A stretch of 64,000 bases of DNA. It comes from Leptodactylus fallax. Lineage: Eukaryota > Chordata > Amphibia > Anura > Leptodactylidae. Position numbers and translations under genes: made by a program. Location: the NCBI GenBank assembly GCA_947044405.1, contig CAMRHE010000655.1, positions 372,001 to 436,000 of the forward strand, in the 5' to 3' direction. The notes under the pieces are model-generated. The model saw only the letters and a list, made by a program, of their open reading frames with translations. It was not told the origin of the DNA and did no database searches. Of this stretch, positions 1-14,800 are shown piece by piece; within the stretch, counting starts at the first letter, position 1; each line of letters starts with the position of its first letter.

Positions 1-3000
1 CCTACAGAATGCAGCCAAGACACCTAAATTACTCTGAGGAATGGCTGCAGGACAAAACCTTAAAAAATAGGAACAAAAAATATCTGGAGATACATTGTAA
101 AGCTGAAAAAAGAGGCACTGTGCACAACAACAAAAAGGACTAAAAAACAGTCAAGCTGAGCAATGAACTCCAACTGCAAAAACCCAACGTCTAATCCAAC
201 AGAGTGCATATATGGGTCTACACCTGGCCCTAACCAGCGCGATAGTGGTTCAGCCGCAGCATGCACACTTCTTACAAAGCTTTATTGATAACGGACGCTT
301 AGTGGGGAAACTAGAGTTCTCTGTAGGTCAGCAGTCTCTAACCTATGGTGTCCCAGGCCTTTGGAGACCTCCTAGGCTATAGCAGTATTTCTTCTTAATA
401 GCTCCTTAGCAGTATCTCTCACCGTAAAGCAGCCCATATGCATTAGACACGTTAGCCGAACCCATTGAATTTGTCTGGTTTGGCCAACTCATTCACCAAC
501 CCCCTCAAACTGCAGATTGAGGGGAGAATTGCAAATGCCCGATCCCAGGTCTGGCAGTACATGTGCATGCTCAGCTAGGCCAAACAGTGTATGTGTATAG
601 GCAAGTCAGAGAAGATAGCTGTTGGCTGAACGTATGGCCTCAGCGCAGTGTCCTAGGCGGCTGTATGGAAGTAGTCTCCAACTATAGTAGTGCAGGCAGT
701 CCATGAATGGCCATATGAAGTTTCATAGTATGGAGTAGTAATCCATAAAAGTCAACAGGTCAACATATAAGAGGTAAATTTGGCCAACAGCTTTCCACAT
801 CCCTGAGATCATCTAGCACCATGATGGGTTTGTGGTCACAAGGTCATCTTAAGTAGCTGTTAGCGAAAAACTTGTTAAAAGGCCAACAACTATTCCTCCT
901 GACACACCAGCCAAGCATGCATGTGTTTTGAGTGGGGAGAGGGAAACGAGCCGCTTCCAGAGGCTTTATCTTCCAGGAGAATAAAAGGTTTGGGATGCTG
1001 AAATGTAACAAAATGCCCCATTCATCTTCTATATCTGCCATTGAGAAGAGTTACAAGACCCACACATTAGATGATCATCTAAAAGACACCTTAGATCCAA
1101 ATCCAGTAGAACTGAGAGAACAACGTTAACCCATGGTAAGATTACAGCCATGTGGAACCAAGTCCATGGTGGTCAGGTAGCAGTACGCCATGTCTAACAC
1201 ATTTTCTTCATAATTTCTCATTGGGGGTTCATACATCAGTCTAATACTTTTCACTAGTAACACGGAAATTGTCCTCCGACTTATGACGACTATTCCTATG
1301 ACCATCCATGGTGGGTACAACAGTGGTATAACTGGCCAGGTTTTGGATTTGTTCTACATTTATAGTTTATCCAAACCTACACCTGCATTAAGTTACAGAT
1401 GGACTGTAAAGCAAGTTCTTCTTGCAATACTTTCTAAGGTTTCGGAAAGCTCTGCCAAGTACACTGTATCAGAACAACCTGATAAGAACAGAACAGTCAA
1501 GGAAGGAGAAGAACCTCTCCCACACCATATGCCGGTTTAGCTGAAGTGGTCTGTAAATCCATAGGCTTACACAGTATGGATCATATGTAATTACATCTTC
1601 CAGACCGCTCACATTCATCTTCCAAGAAGTCGGGAATTAGGGCAGAGAGTTTGGAAAGAAGGAAAAACAATTCTGGATGAGTCACCGACTGACTAAGGAT
1701 CATCAAGTGCCACAGGCCTGATCCCTGGGGATGACTCCAGCTTGACTCATGTTTCAGGATAAACAAACTTGGGGGGGGGGGGATATTTGCAGTTGGGAAG
1801 GTGATTGATAGACACTTTTACTGCCAATTTCAGCCTGGAAATGGAAGTGCTCTCTAGTCTCCAGATAAGATCAAAAGGGCACAGTGCAAACAAAATGCAG
1901 AGCCACCTTTCCGAAAATACCAGCCGGGTTAATCCATGTCCTGTAAGTACTGAAAATCTATACAAGAGAGACCAAGAAAAGAAATCAGAAGCTGTAGACT
2001 GGTGGAAATGGATTGGAGTCCTGAAGTTTTGGGATATTTTTCCAGGCAGAATTTTTTTGTTTATGGCCAGTGTGTCTGGTAGCGAGATAATACACCAATT
2101 GTGTGACGCCACATAGGCCAACATTAACTCATCTACCCGAGAGAGATGGGTGTAAAAAAAAAAAAAAAAAAAAAGCAACCAATTGTACCCTATGCCTAAA
2201 GCTCATCTGCATTGGATGAGGTTAAATCTAAAATTGGCGGATCCAAGGGTGGCCGGAAAAACGTGCTGTATGTGCATACTAAGTGCCAGTCAATCCCAAT
2301 TTTTTCACCGTACTTAAGGGGAACTTGGAAGAGGAACACATCGGAATAATTTCTAAGAAGTAGGACACCAAGGCCCATAGGTTGGATGTCACTGTTTAGA
2401 CTAATGTAGTTGACCACAAAAGAAAGGTATTTCAACCAATAGGCCCGACTGAGGGCAAAAGGCCAGTCTTTTGGCATCTGTTGGATAAATGAGGGCCTCA
2501 CTTAAGTATACACCAAGAGTTTTCCCACCATATATGTAAAACGTACACCATGTGAATGCGCCCTAACCTCTGGACCCCCACAGTGATTGACATCGGGATA
2601 AACAGAGTTTACGGGATCAATACAATCCCTTATCTGTCCTTGTTCAAAGATTTTCTTTCCACAGAACAGAAAGTGGGAAAACCAGATCTTGTCAACACTG
2701 GGACCTGCAACTTGTCACATAAAAAGACAGAGCTCAAAAAGTCCATTAGCCACAGGGCTTCTGCCCGCTCTTATCTGTGGTACAGCCTTCTATCAGTGTT
2801 ATCTAGGGGTTATAACCTTGTCCCATCCCTTACATTCTCATAGTGAAGGATGGAACAAGCCAGATTTAGATTATGGCCACAGTAATATTTAGGTTGTAGT
2901 AAAGTCACAACCATTAATACGGTCATCATGGTTACCTTACAGGAAAAATTCTCAGAAAACCCAACTGCGGTGGACAAATTCTGCCATGTCAGACTTTTTT

Positions 3001-4740
3001 TGCAATGGTTAGAAGATCGGCTGTAATCTCTCTTTCCCAGCAAAAATATAATGCCATGATTTTACCCACCCACAACTTCCGAGTGATTTAAAAAAAAAAT
3101 AAATTCAATTTATTACAGAACACAATTTTTTGTAGAAACTACTACATATAATTGAACATAAAAAAAAAATTTCAAGTAGATCAAAAATACTCCAACAAAT
3201 GAGATCTAATAAGTAGACCATAGACCGCCTCCCATTATATTTCATCAATATACTTAGAATAACACAGCTGTGGCCCTGAGATTCGCGGATCTCTCACCCA
3301 CATGTATATCTCACCCACAAGCCTCTTCTATATGAAATAAGTACATACGGAGGAAACTTTGCTAGTCTTTTTGTACTGCTCCAAAACATCCACAATAAAA
3401 ATAAACTTTCCAAATTACCTTTAAAGGTTTTTGTTTTTTTTTGCCACTCTGTCGTCATAACAGACTGTAGGATCAGACTACACAAGATGTGTTGTGTGTA
3501 GTCTGTCACCATGGAAACAAGTCTATATAAAATCTGTACACACAAAATCGACACAATTAAACTAAAACTTTTTCTGTATACTGGGTAGTCCGATTTGTTG
3601 CTTTCCCATTTTCCCCCAGATAATAAAATTACGATGCTACCAAGATAAGGAAAAATGTATATCTATCACCCAGGAAATATAGTAAGTATTGGTAACCCTG
3701 ATGGGAAGCGTTGTGCGTCCCAGTACAATTGTCCCATCCCTTTAGGACTTCTTGTTGAAGCTTTGAAAGAAATTTAACTCTTCCCAGTTACCTGCGAAGT
3801 TGGAAAACTTTTCATTTTTTTTTTTTTTTTTTTTTGTATCATTCCAAACAGGAAGTACTTTATAAATCCACAACTTCCTGACCACTACAGTGATACAAAC
3901 AAGTGAGGATTGTGGTCATCGTGACATCTGAACAGATTTACTGAGATCATGTCAGGAAATGAGTTGTCACAATGTAACAACATCTATATCCTGGGAAAAC
4001 CAGCAATACTGGACGTGAACCATGCAATAAAAAGATGTCACTGACTGCAGAGACCAGGATACAAACCTGCTATATAATGGCTTCCCAATAGGTCACTGAC
4101 CAGAATTAGGTCATCGGGCCTCCTCAACATGTAAGCCAAGTAATACGGGGCACTTCTGCCTTGATAGCCACACACTGTGAAAAGGCCAAGGTGGATTTAG
4201 CAGAAGGGAGGAGTCGTCCTGTATATTTCCCATTCCTTTTTCCTGGCTTTCCAAAGCAGTTAAGTATTGTATTAAGGACTGAAATTTGCAGGATTTTTAT
4301 TTTTTTTTTTTTAACCAAAACACTAATATGATCCAAAAAAGGAATAAGTAACTCCTTGAAGTGGCCTAAAATCCCTGGAAAACACATATGTGCATAACAA
4401 TGTGCAAGTATGCTGTAAGCCTGGAAAACAAATCCAAGCGGACACGGAGCATTCGGAAAACCATGCGTAGTTGACCACAGTATGTGTATGGGGCCTGGGG
4501 AAAGGGCTTGTCTGGGATTAACAAAAAAATAAGCCAAGATTGTGAAAAGGGTATGGGAAGAACAGTAAAGGAAAAAAAGAATGCATGTGATTCACGTAGC
4601 TGCTGCAGCCAACCACTGGCCTATACATGCCAGCATCACCGCTGAGGCCAGTGACGGGGTGACGTGACCACTACAACCAATCGCTACAGGAAGTAAACAC
4701 ATACTAGCAGGGAATTGAAAAGGTATTAAAAAAAAAATAA

Positions 4741-4854
4741 AAAATTTATATATATATATCTCTATCTATCTATCTCTATATAAAATTTTATTTATTTGGA
4801 AATGAAAAAAAAAAAATAATAATATATTTTTATTTTTTTTCATTTCCAAATTTA

Positions 4855-4908
<54 letters not shown>

Positions 4909-4910
4909 TT
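4741..4910. repeat. AT-rich microsatellite and small palindrome
   Basis: A TA run followed by TCTA tetranucleotides (4748-4785) leads into a palindrome in which TTTGGAAATGAAAAAAA (about 4795) is mirrored by TTTTTTTTCATTTCCAAA (about 4834). A pure AT dinucleotide tract of roughly 45 bp follows (about 4857-4902) and then TTTA repeats. It should be length-polymorphic and cruciform-prone. Confidence 0.9.
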
Positions 4911-6742
4911 ATTTATTTTTTCATTTCCAGGTTTTTGCAAATCCCAGAATACCTCATTAAACCCACTCCACATGCACTCTATTGTACTTTAGTTCCACAA
5001 CAGAAATCTGCATAATGTAAACATGACCTTAGGCAGAGTGTATAGTGTCAGCACATTTACCAAATGGCTCATTCCAAGAGTCTTCCCTTTTGTACCCTCG
5101 CCATAAAAAAAAAAATAAAATTCAATTTTAAAAAATAAAAAAAAGTTGACACACAATTCTATCCAGTAAGGAAATTGTGAGCCATTTTTTGCCACTTGTA
5201 GCTGGATACAACAGCATGGGGTAAGGACGCCACTTTGTTAAATACATAGGTGATGTGTACAATAGCACATACACCTATATGTTTAATGGATGCGTGCTAA
5301 AGTTGCCCGAAGGCGTACTGTGCAGATTGTAAAGCCGGTCACATTCCTTCACTATATACCCTAGGCCGCACAGTCTCACACAGCTGAGATTACGTTTCAA
5401 TTACACTGTACAGCAACAAGCTAATTTCCTATTGTCCTGGATAACTTACCCTTAATTGCATCAGGGCCGCAAACTTCTCTCCAAGCCAGGAAGGGTTAAT
5501 CCGTTGGGCAGGTCAGCATGTGATCCCAGCAGGGAGGGATTTAGAAAGCAGCCTTTATTTTGCTTAACAACCTAGTTTATGGCCAGGCCTTTTCTCCATC
5601 AGGTCTGATCCCTCACAGCCAGCAGCCCATTCAATCATTTACTTAGGATGTCTGCTGGGGAACAAACGCTCTCGCTCATGCATACGACTTTGCCAGACTT
5701 GTGTGTACTTTACAGTCTAAGGCTCCTCATTGTTCGGGGTGAAACATGAGCCCTTAATAAGGAAACCAGGGCAGTGCGAGAAGATACAGAGAGGAAAAGA
5801 TCAATATGTGCACTTTTACAGGTATTTAAAGGGGGGAAAAGAGAGAGAGAGGGCTGTGAGGCTAGAGAGCAGGAGATTTATAACCAAAAGCTCAAGACAG
5901 CCGGCCATAAGTCTACTCCTCCTGTATACAGCAGAGTGGGCCTGAACCAGAAGTCACAGGATGCCTATAAAGTGATTCAGCGAATCACCTCGCTTAGAGA
6001 GACTTAATATTCTGCAACTTCAGGAGTATAAAACGCCTGCAGAACAGTATGCTAATGTTTTTAGATTCTCTGCAGTACTTTTTGGGGAGAGAGGGGAGGA
6101 CTGGTTCTCATTGAAGAAATCCAACTGGGGTATGGAGACTTTAGTGACCGTGGCAATGCTTCATGGGAAAGAGTATGCAAATTAGATCATCTTCAGATGG
6201 AAGAACACACAAACAAATGACTGCTGGTAAGTTTGGCTACTATGAGATAGTGATAGTCCGGGAGAGGAAAAAAAAAAGTACATACCAATCTGCTACTCCT
6301 TTAAGGGATTGTCCATTTTTATTTATTTATGGCTTGTCCTTAGGATAAATATCTGATTGGTGCGGGGCCGTCGGCTGTTTTGAGGAGTATCCAGTCTGTA
6401 CTCAGGACTGCTTTAACCATAGGGCAAAAATCCATTTTTCTATTTTGCAGTTAATTTTTTTTAAAAAGGTAGTAAAACAATAAAAAATACTATATTAATT
6501 CGGTATTGCACTGACCCGCAGAATACAGGTAACATGTCATTTTCAAGCCCTTACTGAATGCCGTAAACGTTAAACCCACACCTAATGTAAACCCTTCCGT
6601 AGTTAGAATCCCTAAAACGTAAAACATACCCTCCTCTGTTGATGCTCCCCATTACCTCACAGGATATGATGCTGTATCAGACTAACTTTATATGTCCAGG
6701 CACCATCTGCACGTTACAGGACACGACTGGTGACGGTTCATA

Positions 6743-8347
6743 CAGCGGGGAAAAAAGTATTTAGTCAGTCACCAATTGTGCAAGTTCTCCCACATAAAAA
6801 GATGAGGCCGGCCTGTAATTGTCATCATAGGTAGACCTCAACTATGAGAGACAAAATGAGAAAACAAATCCAGAAAATCACATTGTCTGATTTTTTTAAG
6901 AATTTATTTGCAAATTATGGTGGAAAATAATTATTTGGTCAATAACAAAAGTTCATCTGAATACTTTGTTATATATCCTTTGTTGGCAATGACAGAGGTC
7001 AAACGTTTTCTGTAAGTCTTCACAAGGTTGGCACACACTGTTGCTGCTATGTTGGCCCATTCCTCCATGCAGATCTCCTCTAGAGCAGTGATGTTTTGGG
7101 GCTGTCGCTGGGCGACACGGACTTTCAACTCCCTCCAAAGGTTTTCTATGGGGTTGAGATCTGGAGACTGGCTAGGCCACTCCAGGACCTTGAAATGCTT
7201 CTAACGAAGCCACTCGTTCGTTGCCCTGGCGGTGTGCTTGGGATCATTGTCATGCTGAAAGACCCAGCCACGTTTCATCTTCAGTGCCCTTGCTGATGGA
7301 AGGAGGTTTGCACTCAAAGTCTCACGATACATGGCCCCATTCATTCTTTCATGTAGACGGATCAGTCGTCCTGGTCCCTTTGCAGAGAAACAGCCCCAAA
7401 GCATGATGTTGCCACCCCCATGCTTCACAGTAGGTATGGTGTTCTTTGGATGCAACTCAGCATTCACTCTCCTCCAAACACGACGAGTTGTGTTTCTACC
7501 AAACAGTTCTACTTTGGTTTCATCTGACCATATGACATTCTCCCAATACTCTTCTGGAACATCCAAATGCTCTCTAGCAAACTTCAGAAGGGCCCGGATA
7601 TGTACTGGCTTAAGCAGGGGGACACGTCTGGCACTGCAGGATCTGAGTCCCTGGCGGCGTAGTGTGTTACTGACGGTAGCCTTTGTTACGTTAGTCCCAG
7701 CTTTCTGCAGGTCAGTCACTAGGTCCCCCGTGTGGTTCTTGGATTTTTGCTCACCATTCTTGTGATCATTTTGACCCCACGGGGTGAGATCTTGCGTGGA
7801 GCCCCTGATCGAGGGAGATTATCAGTGGTCTTGTATGTCTTCCATTTTCTAATTATTGCTCCCACAGTTGATTTCTTCACACCAAGCTGCTTGCCTATTG
7901 CAGATTCAGTCTTCCCAGCCTGGTGCAGGTCTACAATTTTGTTTCTGGTGTCCTTCCACAGCTCTTTGGTCTTCACCATAGTGGAGTTTGGAGTGTGACT
8001 GTTTGAGGTTGTGGACAGGTGTCTTTTATACTGATAACAATGTCACACAGGAGCCATTACTACAGGTAATGAGTGGAGGACAGAGGAGCCTCTTAAAGAA
8101 GAAGTTACAGGTCTGTGAGAGCCAGAAATCTTGCTTGTTTGTAGGTGACCAAATACTTATTTTCCACCATAATTTGAAAATAAATTCTTAAAAAAATCAG
8201 ACAATGTGATTTTCTGGATTTGTTTTCTCATTTTGTCTCTCATAGTTGAGGTCTACCTATGATGACAATTACAGGCCGGCCTCATCTTTTTAAGTGGGAG
8301 AACTTGCACAATTGGTGGCTGACTAAATACTTTTTTTTTCCCCACTG
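6743..8347 (-). mobile_element. Tc1/mariner DD34E transposon, full-length but dead
   Basis: A complete element is bounded by TA dinucleotides at 6741-6742 and 8348-8349. Its termini are CAGCGGGGAAAAAAGTATTT on the left and the inverse ending CCCCACTG on the right. The terminal inverted repeats are about 200 bp, running inward through the AGATGAGGCCGGCC stretch to the AATTTATT segment near 6900 and 8190. The transposase lies inside on the minus strand. This terminus type is common among Tc1 elements of fishes and frogs. The right TIR has a slightly longer T run than the left, as expected of an old copy. Confidence 0.93.
6931..7979 (-). pseudogene. Tc1-type transposase, broken by one frameshift and one stop
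   Basis: The reading starts at the CAT near 7979 ([20 protein letters not shown]) with paired-like helix-turn-helix domains ([18 protein letters not shown]) and a short basic linker. A one-base loss in a G run near 7728 shifts the frame, after which the product continues [20 protein letters not shown]. Catalytic motifs follow: [13 protein letters not shown] with the first Asp, HDNDPKHTA with the second Asp, and [10 protein letters not shown] with the Glu. The second Asp and the Glu are 34 residues apart, the DD34E class. An in-frame TAG at 7201-7203 sits between them. The C-terminal part ends at the stop near 6931. With two lesions it cannot make a functional enzyme without correction. Confidence 0.92.
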
Positions 8348-8608
8348 TATATGTGTAATGACAGTAATCTCTATTACAGAATTGTCTGACCATTGTATAA
8401 GCAATGCTACCTCCGATGCCGCCCCTGCTACCTCTTGTGTCACCCCCTCTACCTCATAGATTGTAAGCTCTTGGGAGCAGGGCCCTCAGTCCCAGTGTAT
8501 GAATTGACTATTTCTTTGTAATGTATATTTTTTGTCAGTACTTGAACCCTACAAACTGTACAGTGCTGCAGAATATTTTGGTGCTATATAAATATTTTTT
8601 TTATTATC

Positions 8609-8639
<31 letters not shown>

Positions 8640-10557
8640 AACCCATAAGCCCTCATTCTGAATTTTTCCCCCAGCTTTCCAGCACATTGCACAGGAGACT
8701 GAATGCTGCCATTACAAAGTACTATTTGTCCCCCAAACCATAAGCCATCATGTGACTAAGCCGAAAAAAGTTAAAAAAAAAATTACGACTCTTGGAATGT
8801 GGGGTGGAAAATTGGGACGGCAAAAACAAAAACAGTCTTGATCCTTAAGGGGTTAAAAGTTGTAGAATATAATTAAGAATAATCATTTTGAAGTTGGAGT
8901 CTTTTTTTTGGACTACCCCCAAAATTGGAGCAGCGTTGACCACACGTGTGCGGATCTCTCAATTCAATTCTATCGGAGCTCCAAGAAGGTCCCATAGCAA
9001 TGACTGAAAATAGCCGCACACACTCAAGGCAGGGGGACCATGGACCCCTTCTTAAAGATAGACTTGCACCTGGCCAACATTTATGACATGTGGATATGAC
9101 AAGTGTCCCAGATGAGAATACCCCTTTAATAAAAGCCAGTATTAAAAGGAGAGGTCATGCAGCCAACCAACACGCTACACTGTACTTATAAGGAGCAGTT
9201 TACAAATGGGTGTCTAACTTGGCCAATATCCATAGTCATGTTGCAAGACTTGGTAAAGTGTCGGACATACACTAACAGGATGGCTACATCTGATAGGTGA
9301 TACTAGCACGGATACTTCTAGAAGGGAGTCATTTGCATACTTTTTTCCCCAAGGAGCGCTGCAATAAGATGACACACATAGCTCCATCTCCTTACTGAGA
9401 ACCAGTACCCCACAAAACTACATAGTTAAGGGAGGTCCTGTAATATTCTCCAACTTTCTCTAAGACTTTACCTAGGCTGTGCCCCTTAACTAGTGACCAC
9501 AAGGCTTGCCCCCTATGGGGACCACAGCCACCAAATAGCTACATTAGAAAAAGACTAATACTAGATCAAGTGGCCAAGAGAGATGATAGGTACAAAACTA
9601 CTATATACTGTGAGCTATATGATCATCTGCTAATGCAAAGGGAACCATTCAGCAGTTTTAGGGGATACTAAACCACCAGCAAGTGGTCCCAAACTTGCCT
9701 GTCCGTCCAGCCCAAATGTCTTTAATACTTACAGAGACGAGTCTCAACGGACTACTTTATGGTTTTCCCAGCGCATGCGTATCGAAGCCAAGGTCAGAAC
9801 ATCGCACTACGCATGCGCGGTAAAACCAAGCTGTACTGACCCCAGCTTGATGGGCACAAAGCCCACACGTCTATAGCACCATCCAAGTATCAACATGTTT
9901 ATTTAAACCCGAGTGAAAGGGGTAAGTGGCATAGGCAGGTTCGGGACACTAAACCAGCGATGTACAAGAACATACGAGTATTCTAGCATCCTCATACCTG
10001 CTGACAGGTTCCCTTTAAGTGAAAACTGCATGCAAATTCATCCAATTACATTTTACTTAATCCTTACAAGTCGGGCACCTTGAAGTTCTAATTTAGAAGG
10101 AGTAGGATCATCCAAAAATAACACATTACATTTTCACAGCGGCCACTTCCTTCTGTCATGAAATAAGTTATTGTCACGGCTCCACCCGTAGCATCACTGA
10201 CAGCGCGGCAAGCCTAAGGCTCATAGGCCCAATGCCCAGTCAACATCAGGGCCGCCCTAAACTGTCACAGGTAGGGATTCTTTGCTGTCCGGGATCTATA
10301 TATAGATTATAATAGCATTGTGCTTTATATTTACGTAGGATTATTACATTATTGTAATGATTGCACTTCGGCTCTGCCCATTTAGGTCACGGCTGTCCTT
10401 TATGGACCTTATAGACCGAGGGGCAACTACAGTCTCGACATCCCCTGATCATGGACCTTCAACGTCTAACCTATACTAGTAAAGAGGCAAATAACATACA
10501 AAAATACAATGGTAAAACCGCCATGCATCTAGAAACGATACATCAGATAGTGACTCA

Positions 10558-10857
<300 letters not shown>

Positions 10858-11545
10858 TTATTTAGCTCACAAAAACACATCACACCGGATTAACCATGTA
10901 ATAGGATCATGACTATAGCCTGGGGTTAAGTGAAGGCTTCGATAAGGCGGCTCTGTCAGCCCCAACACAGCAAATGGGAAAGACATGACACGCTCTACAT
11001 AGGATCCAATGAAACATATGGTAAAGTTTACCTTTAAAGAGGTCGTATGAGATTAGAAAGACATTGCTGCTTCTTCCATAGTGAATTGGTCTAAACTGCA
11101 GTACCAGATACCGCCAATGGACCAGAGAGGCGTTGTTCCTGGTAGAAAGCAGCTTTGTTTTCCTAATCCCACAAGAAACAATTAACAGTGAAATGTAAGA
11201 ATGAAATTATATTCCTAGTCAGTAAATAAGTAAATCCCATACGTAGGCTACCTGACACACTCATCCTCAACCCAACACCGATATCATGACTGTCTGCAAT
11301 GAAGCCCCAATGACCAAGAAATGAGGGCATATTTTAATTAAAAGGTTATAAGAATATAGCATATCGCTAGTATAGGCCATTACTGTGTGACTGGTGGTGG
11401 TGGGGGGTTCTGACCTATGGGACCCCGACAATCCTAAAAATAAAGAGGTCGCAACACTGATTCAATGTATAGTCACTGTTTTACCCTGTGCAGTGATCAT
11501 ATTGTAGCAATATGCTCTCACTTGGGTCAGGAAGGTTCCCTTTAA

Positions 11546-11880
11546 AGGGAACCTATCATATGGAAACTCTGCTTAAAGCAGGTTATAGAGCAGGAGCAAC
11601 TGAGCAGATTGATATATAGTTTTGTGGGAAAAGATTCAGTATAACTTGTCATTTATCTATTGAAATCTCTGATCTTTCTAGGCGGAGAAGTCTAGGGGCG
11701 GCCCCATCAGAGACCGCCCCTTAGACTTCTCAGCTTAGAAAGATCAGAGATATCAATGGATAAATGTCAAGTTCAACTGAATCTTTTCCCACAAAACTAT
11801 ATATCAATCTGCTCAGCTCCTCCTGCTCTATAACATGCTGTTGGTAGACCGGATTGTATTTCCCATGTGACAGGTTCCCT
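11546..11880. mobile_element. Palindromic MITE with TTAA target duplication
   Basis: TTAA at 11542-11545 and 11881-11884 flank inverted ends AGGGAACCTATCA and TGACAGGTTCCCT. The two arms pair along nearly the whole 335 bp; for example AGAAGTCTAGGGGCGG is mirrored by CCGCCCCTTAGACTTCT around a centre near 11707. No ORF is present. The TTAA duplication suggests mobilisation by a piggyBac-type transposase, which is an inference from target-site preference. Confidence 0.85.
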
Positions 11881-14800
11881 TTAAGTATGCCAAAAAATAT
11901 CCATCACTCAAGAGAATAAGGCATTGGCTAATGGGGAGCTCAAAAAACGTTCCTTGTATCTCTCTACCCAAAAATATTCTAAAGAGGATGTCCACATCAG
12001 GGTGGCCTTCAAAAAGCAGAAGTCAGGGCATCTACTTGGCTGTTCCAGGATGGTTAGCTTTCATCGGGGCAAGAAATGCGAACTGTGGCTCTATGGAGGA
12101 GACACTGGGGAGAAATTCGATAACCAGTAAGGATTTACAGGTGACCAATTCCTACATCACCCAAACTCACCCAGAACACAACAGAAAGTACTAGTCATAA
12201 GGATTCCAGCCCATAGTAATGAGTCCACGTACAGCCGCCTCGCTGGCAGTGTTACCAGTGTTCTGGACAACCCTGATGGCTTTGGCAGTACTCAACACAA
12301 TGCAAGCTACACCGTCGAACAGGAAATTGCACCAAAGGGAAGGAAGCAAGTTAAAAGTACCAGCGGGACATCAAATCCTGCTGCCATCTGGGAGAATATA
12401 ATGATTCACAAACGCATTATGCAAAAAAAATCTCAAGTAAAAAAAAAAAAAGTAACGTAGTAAAAGGTAGCAAATCTGGAACTCAGCAACAGTCTTGGGC
12501 CCCAGGATCATAACTGCAAGTTACAGAACTGTGGCAAACTAAAGGTTCACTTATTGGGAAGGGATGGTCGCTCTGGGTCATCCTGTGAAATTGGTAAGGC
12601 TAGGTTCACACCTGCGTTGGAGATTCTGTAGGAGACTCTGTCGCAGGTTCAGCTTGAAATTGGCGGAGAGAAAAGCCCTGCAAAAAGTCCAGCCGACCCG
12701 AACGACAGAGCCCCGAACACTAGCGTTACCTACGTAGAACCATACAGATACTTCCTGCATGTAGTATCCCTTTCTGATAACACGTCCACAATAAGGACAT
12801 CATGGCTGGGTTTCTGACAAGTCCCAGACCATAGAAAGTTCCTGCATTCATGGTCAGATCCACTGGCCACTGATCAAGACAAAAAATGTCACCACTAAGA
12901 TGGTTTAAAAAAATTTTTTATACAGGTTTACAATTTTTCCTGCAAATTTATCCCTGGTTATGTTCATGGGTATACCCCTTTAAGTCATAGGTCACATGTG
13001 CAGAGCCTTCAACCAAAGAAAAAAGAAAAAGACAAGTGATGGACACATGTTGCAGATAAACTACACATAATCCTGCCGAAGTGGCGGCGGTGGCTTCTCC
13101 AAGGATGGAAGCCTGTTTACTACAGGAGAAAATAAACCTGACTTGCAGCCTGAAGAAGGATCTTAAGAGCTCTAATACAGAGTAGGCAAGCATTGCGATT
13201 TTGCAGGCCTCACTAAGATGGTGGTGACAGGTCCTGACTTGCTTCTTTTCTATCCTGCAGCCTGTTTAGTTTAGGTTTTTCGATGCTAGAACAAGCGCTC
13301 ATCTCAGATGTCTTCCTATGTGTCTCGCACCTTGTCTACTTCTGTAAGGAGCCTGGCTATCTGCAGTGATGGTACTGCCTGGACAACACCACCAAGATGG
13401 TGTCAGGTGGCCATGCCACCACTTAGTCTGGCAAACACACTCCTGAATTTCTGCTAGAGAAATTCAGCAGCATGTCCCTCCGGGGGAAAAAAAAAAAAAA
13501 GTTAAAAATTTCTGCAGGTCTCCCACGACAGGTTACTTTATGTTGCAGGTGTTGATCTCACCCGTAATGTGCATTGGGTTACCTGTCTGAGAGCTTGCCA
13601 TAGTCAACCCATTATAATTATTACTAGCGTTGCCCCCAGCTTTAAAAATTAAAAATAACCAATTTTGATCAATATTTATCCCCCCCATTCATACACTTCA
13701 ATCCCTAAGACAACACCACATGGTGCCCATAGCGTCCTTAGACAGTAGAAATTGCAGCATGTACTATATGGTTTATGACCAGATACAAAAGTTCGGTTGA
13801 CTTTCGGACGCCCCTATGGGGAGTAGTTTGTGCCACACTGCAATATTACACAAGGGCTGTGGAGTCGGAATCAGGACGGAAAAAAGTTGACTCCGAATTA
13901 GTGATTTTTAATTATATTTGACAAGTATTGATATTTAGAATAATCTGATGTATAACTGGTTACATATTAACTTCCATTGGAACTCAATCTCTAGTTTCTT
14001 AGGATCTGGCAATGGCGGTCAGTCATTTATGGGAGTCAGAACAGGAGTCAGGCTGTAAAAAAATAGAGGAATTTGAGTTGGTGGTTGGGCCTACCGACTC
14101 CACAGCCCTGGCGTGTGGGCCCCCTAGGAACAAGTCTGACGTATGGACCAATAATGATAGGCTCAGATGACAATAGAAAACATTAGGCTAGCCAGCGGCA
14201 AGGTTCTATGGACCTTGGTGATCAGGCTATGGAGATCTGTCCAGTCCTTGTGAACAGAGTTCAAGAGTCGCAATAATTCATTTTCAGAGCAAATAAAAAC
14301 TAGCAGAGATCTTAATCTCTTATTCTACCAGTAAGTGAATACCCTGCGGACACACGATGCACTACACATACAAGTGTGCATTAGAGGCGTTTGCTCTGGA
14401 GCTCACATGTCAACATCAAATACAGCTGGTTAAACAAGAGCCAAAGTGACAGATTACTAGCCATGGCGGCCACCTACTTGTGGACTTAGGTGATCCTAAT
14501 TTACTCATGTAAATAGCTGCAGGGGATTAAAGGGGTAGGCACAGGACTCCTATAACCTGAAAGATGAGGGGTCCTGACCTGAGCCTAAAGACTCTTTAGA
14601 GGAGCACCCCATTGAGGGTACAGGGGATGTGAGCATTGGTCCGCTGCTGATTTTCTGTTGCCCAAGTTCTGGTACAGCAAAAAACCCCTGAAATGGAGAG
14701 ATTTTGCAGTGTAATTCATCAGGTACTCTCTGCAGCATGGCACCGATTTCACCCTTTGTATTGCAATATTAGGCTCCATGCACACGACCATAGTTTTGGC

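Larger units (their letters stand above)
6625..8640 (+). repeat. L2-like interspersed repeat, split by the Tc1 insertion
   Basis: The flanks of the Tc1 element (about 6625-6742 and 8348-8640) together match a second, uninterrupted copy at about 48035-48430. Shared words include CCATCTGCACGT, TGACGG, AGCAATGCTACCTCCGATGC and ATTGTAAGCTCTTG. The 3' end resembles the L2-type tail (AGATTGTAAGCTC, GCAGGGCCCTC, GGTGCTATATAAAT) and finishes in an ATT microsatellite at about 8607-8637. It could be an L2 LINE 3' end or a SINE that borrowed that tail. Confidence 0.75.

Noticed and set aside
1747..2178. 143-codon minus-strand ORF
   Set aside because: It begins in a poly-A/T tract and ends in a poly-G/C tract, with no motif; intronic chance ORF.
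4124..4537. 137-codon minus-strand ORF
   Set aside because: It has a lysine run from a T-tract and no family signature, and lies inside YAP1 intron 2.
9660..9700. AAGTGGT-type words tested as YAP1 exon 3 (WW1 continuation)
   Set aside because: Translation on the minus strand does not give the Asp-Gln-Thr-Thr-Thr-Trp pattern.
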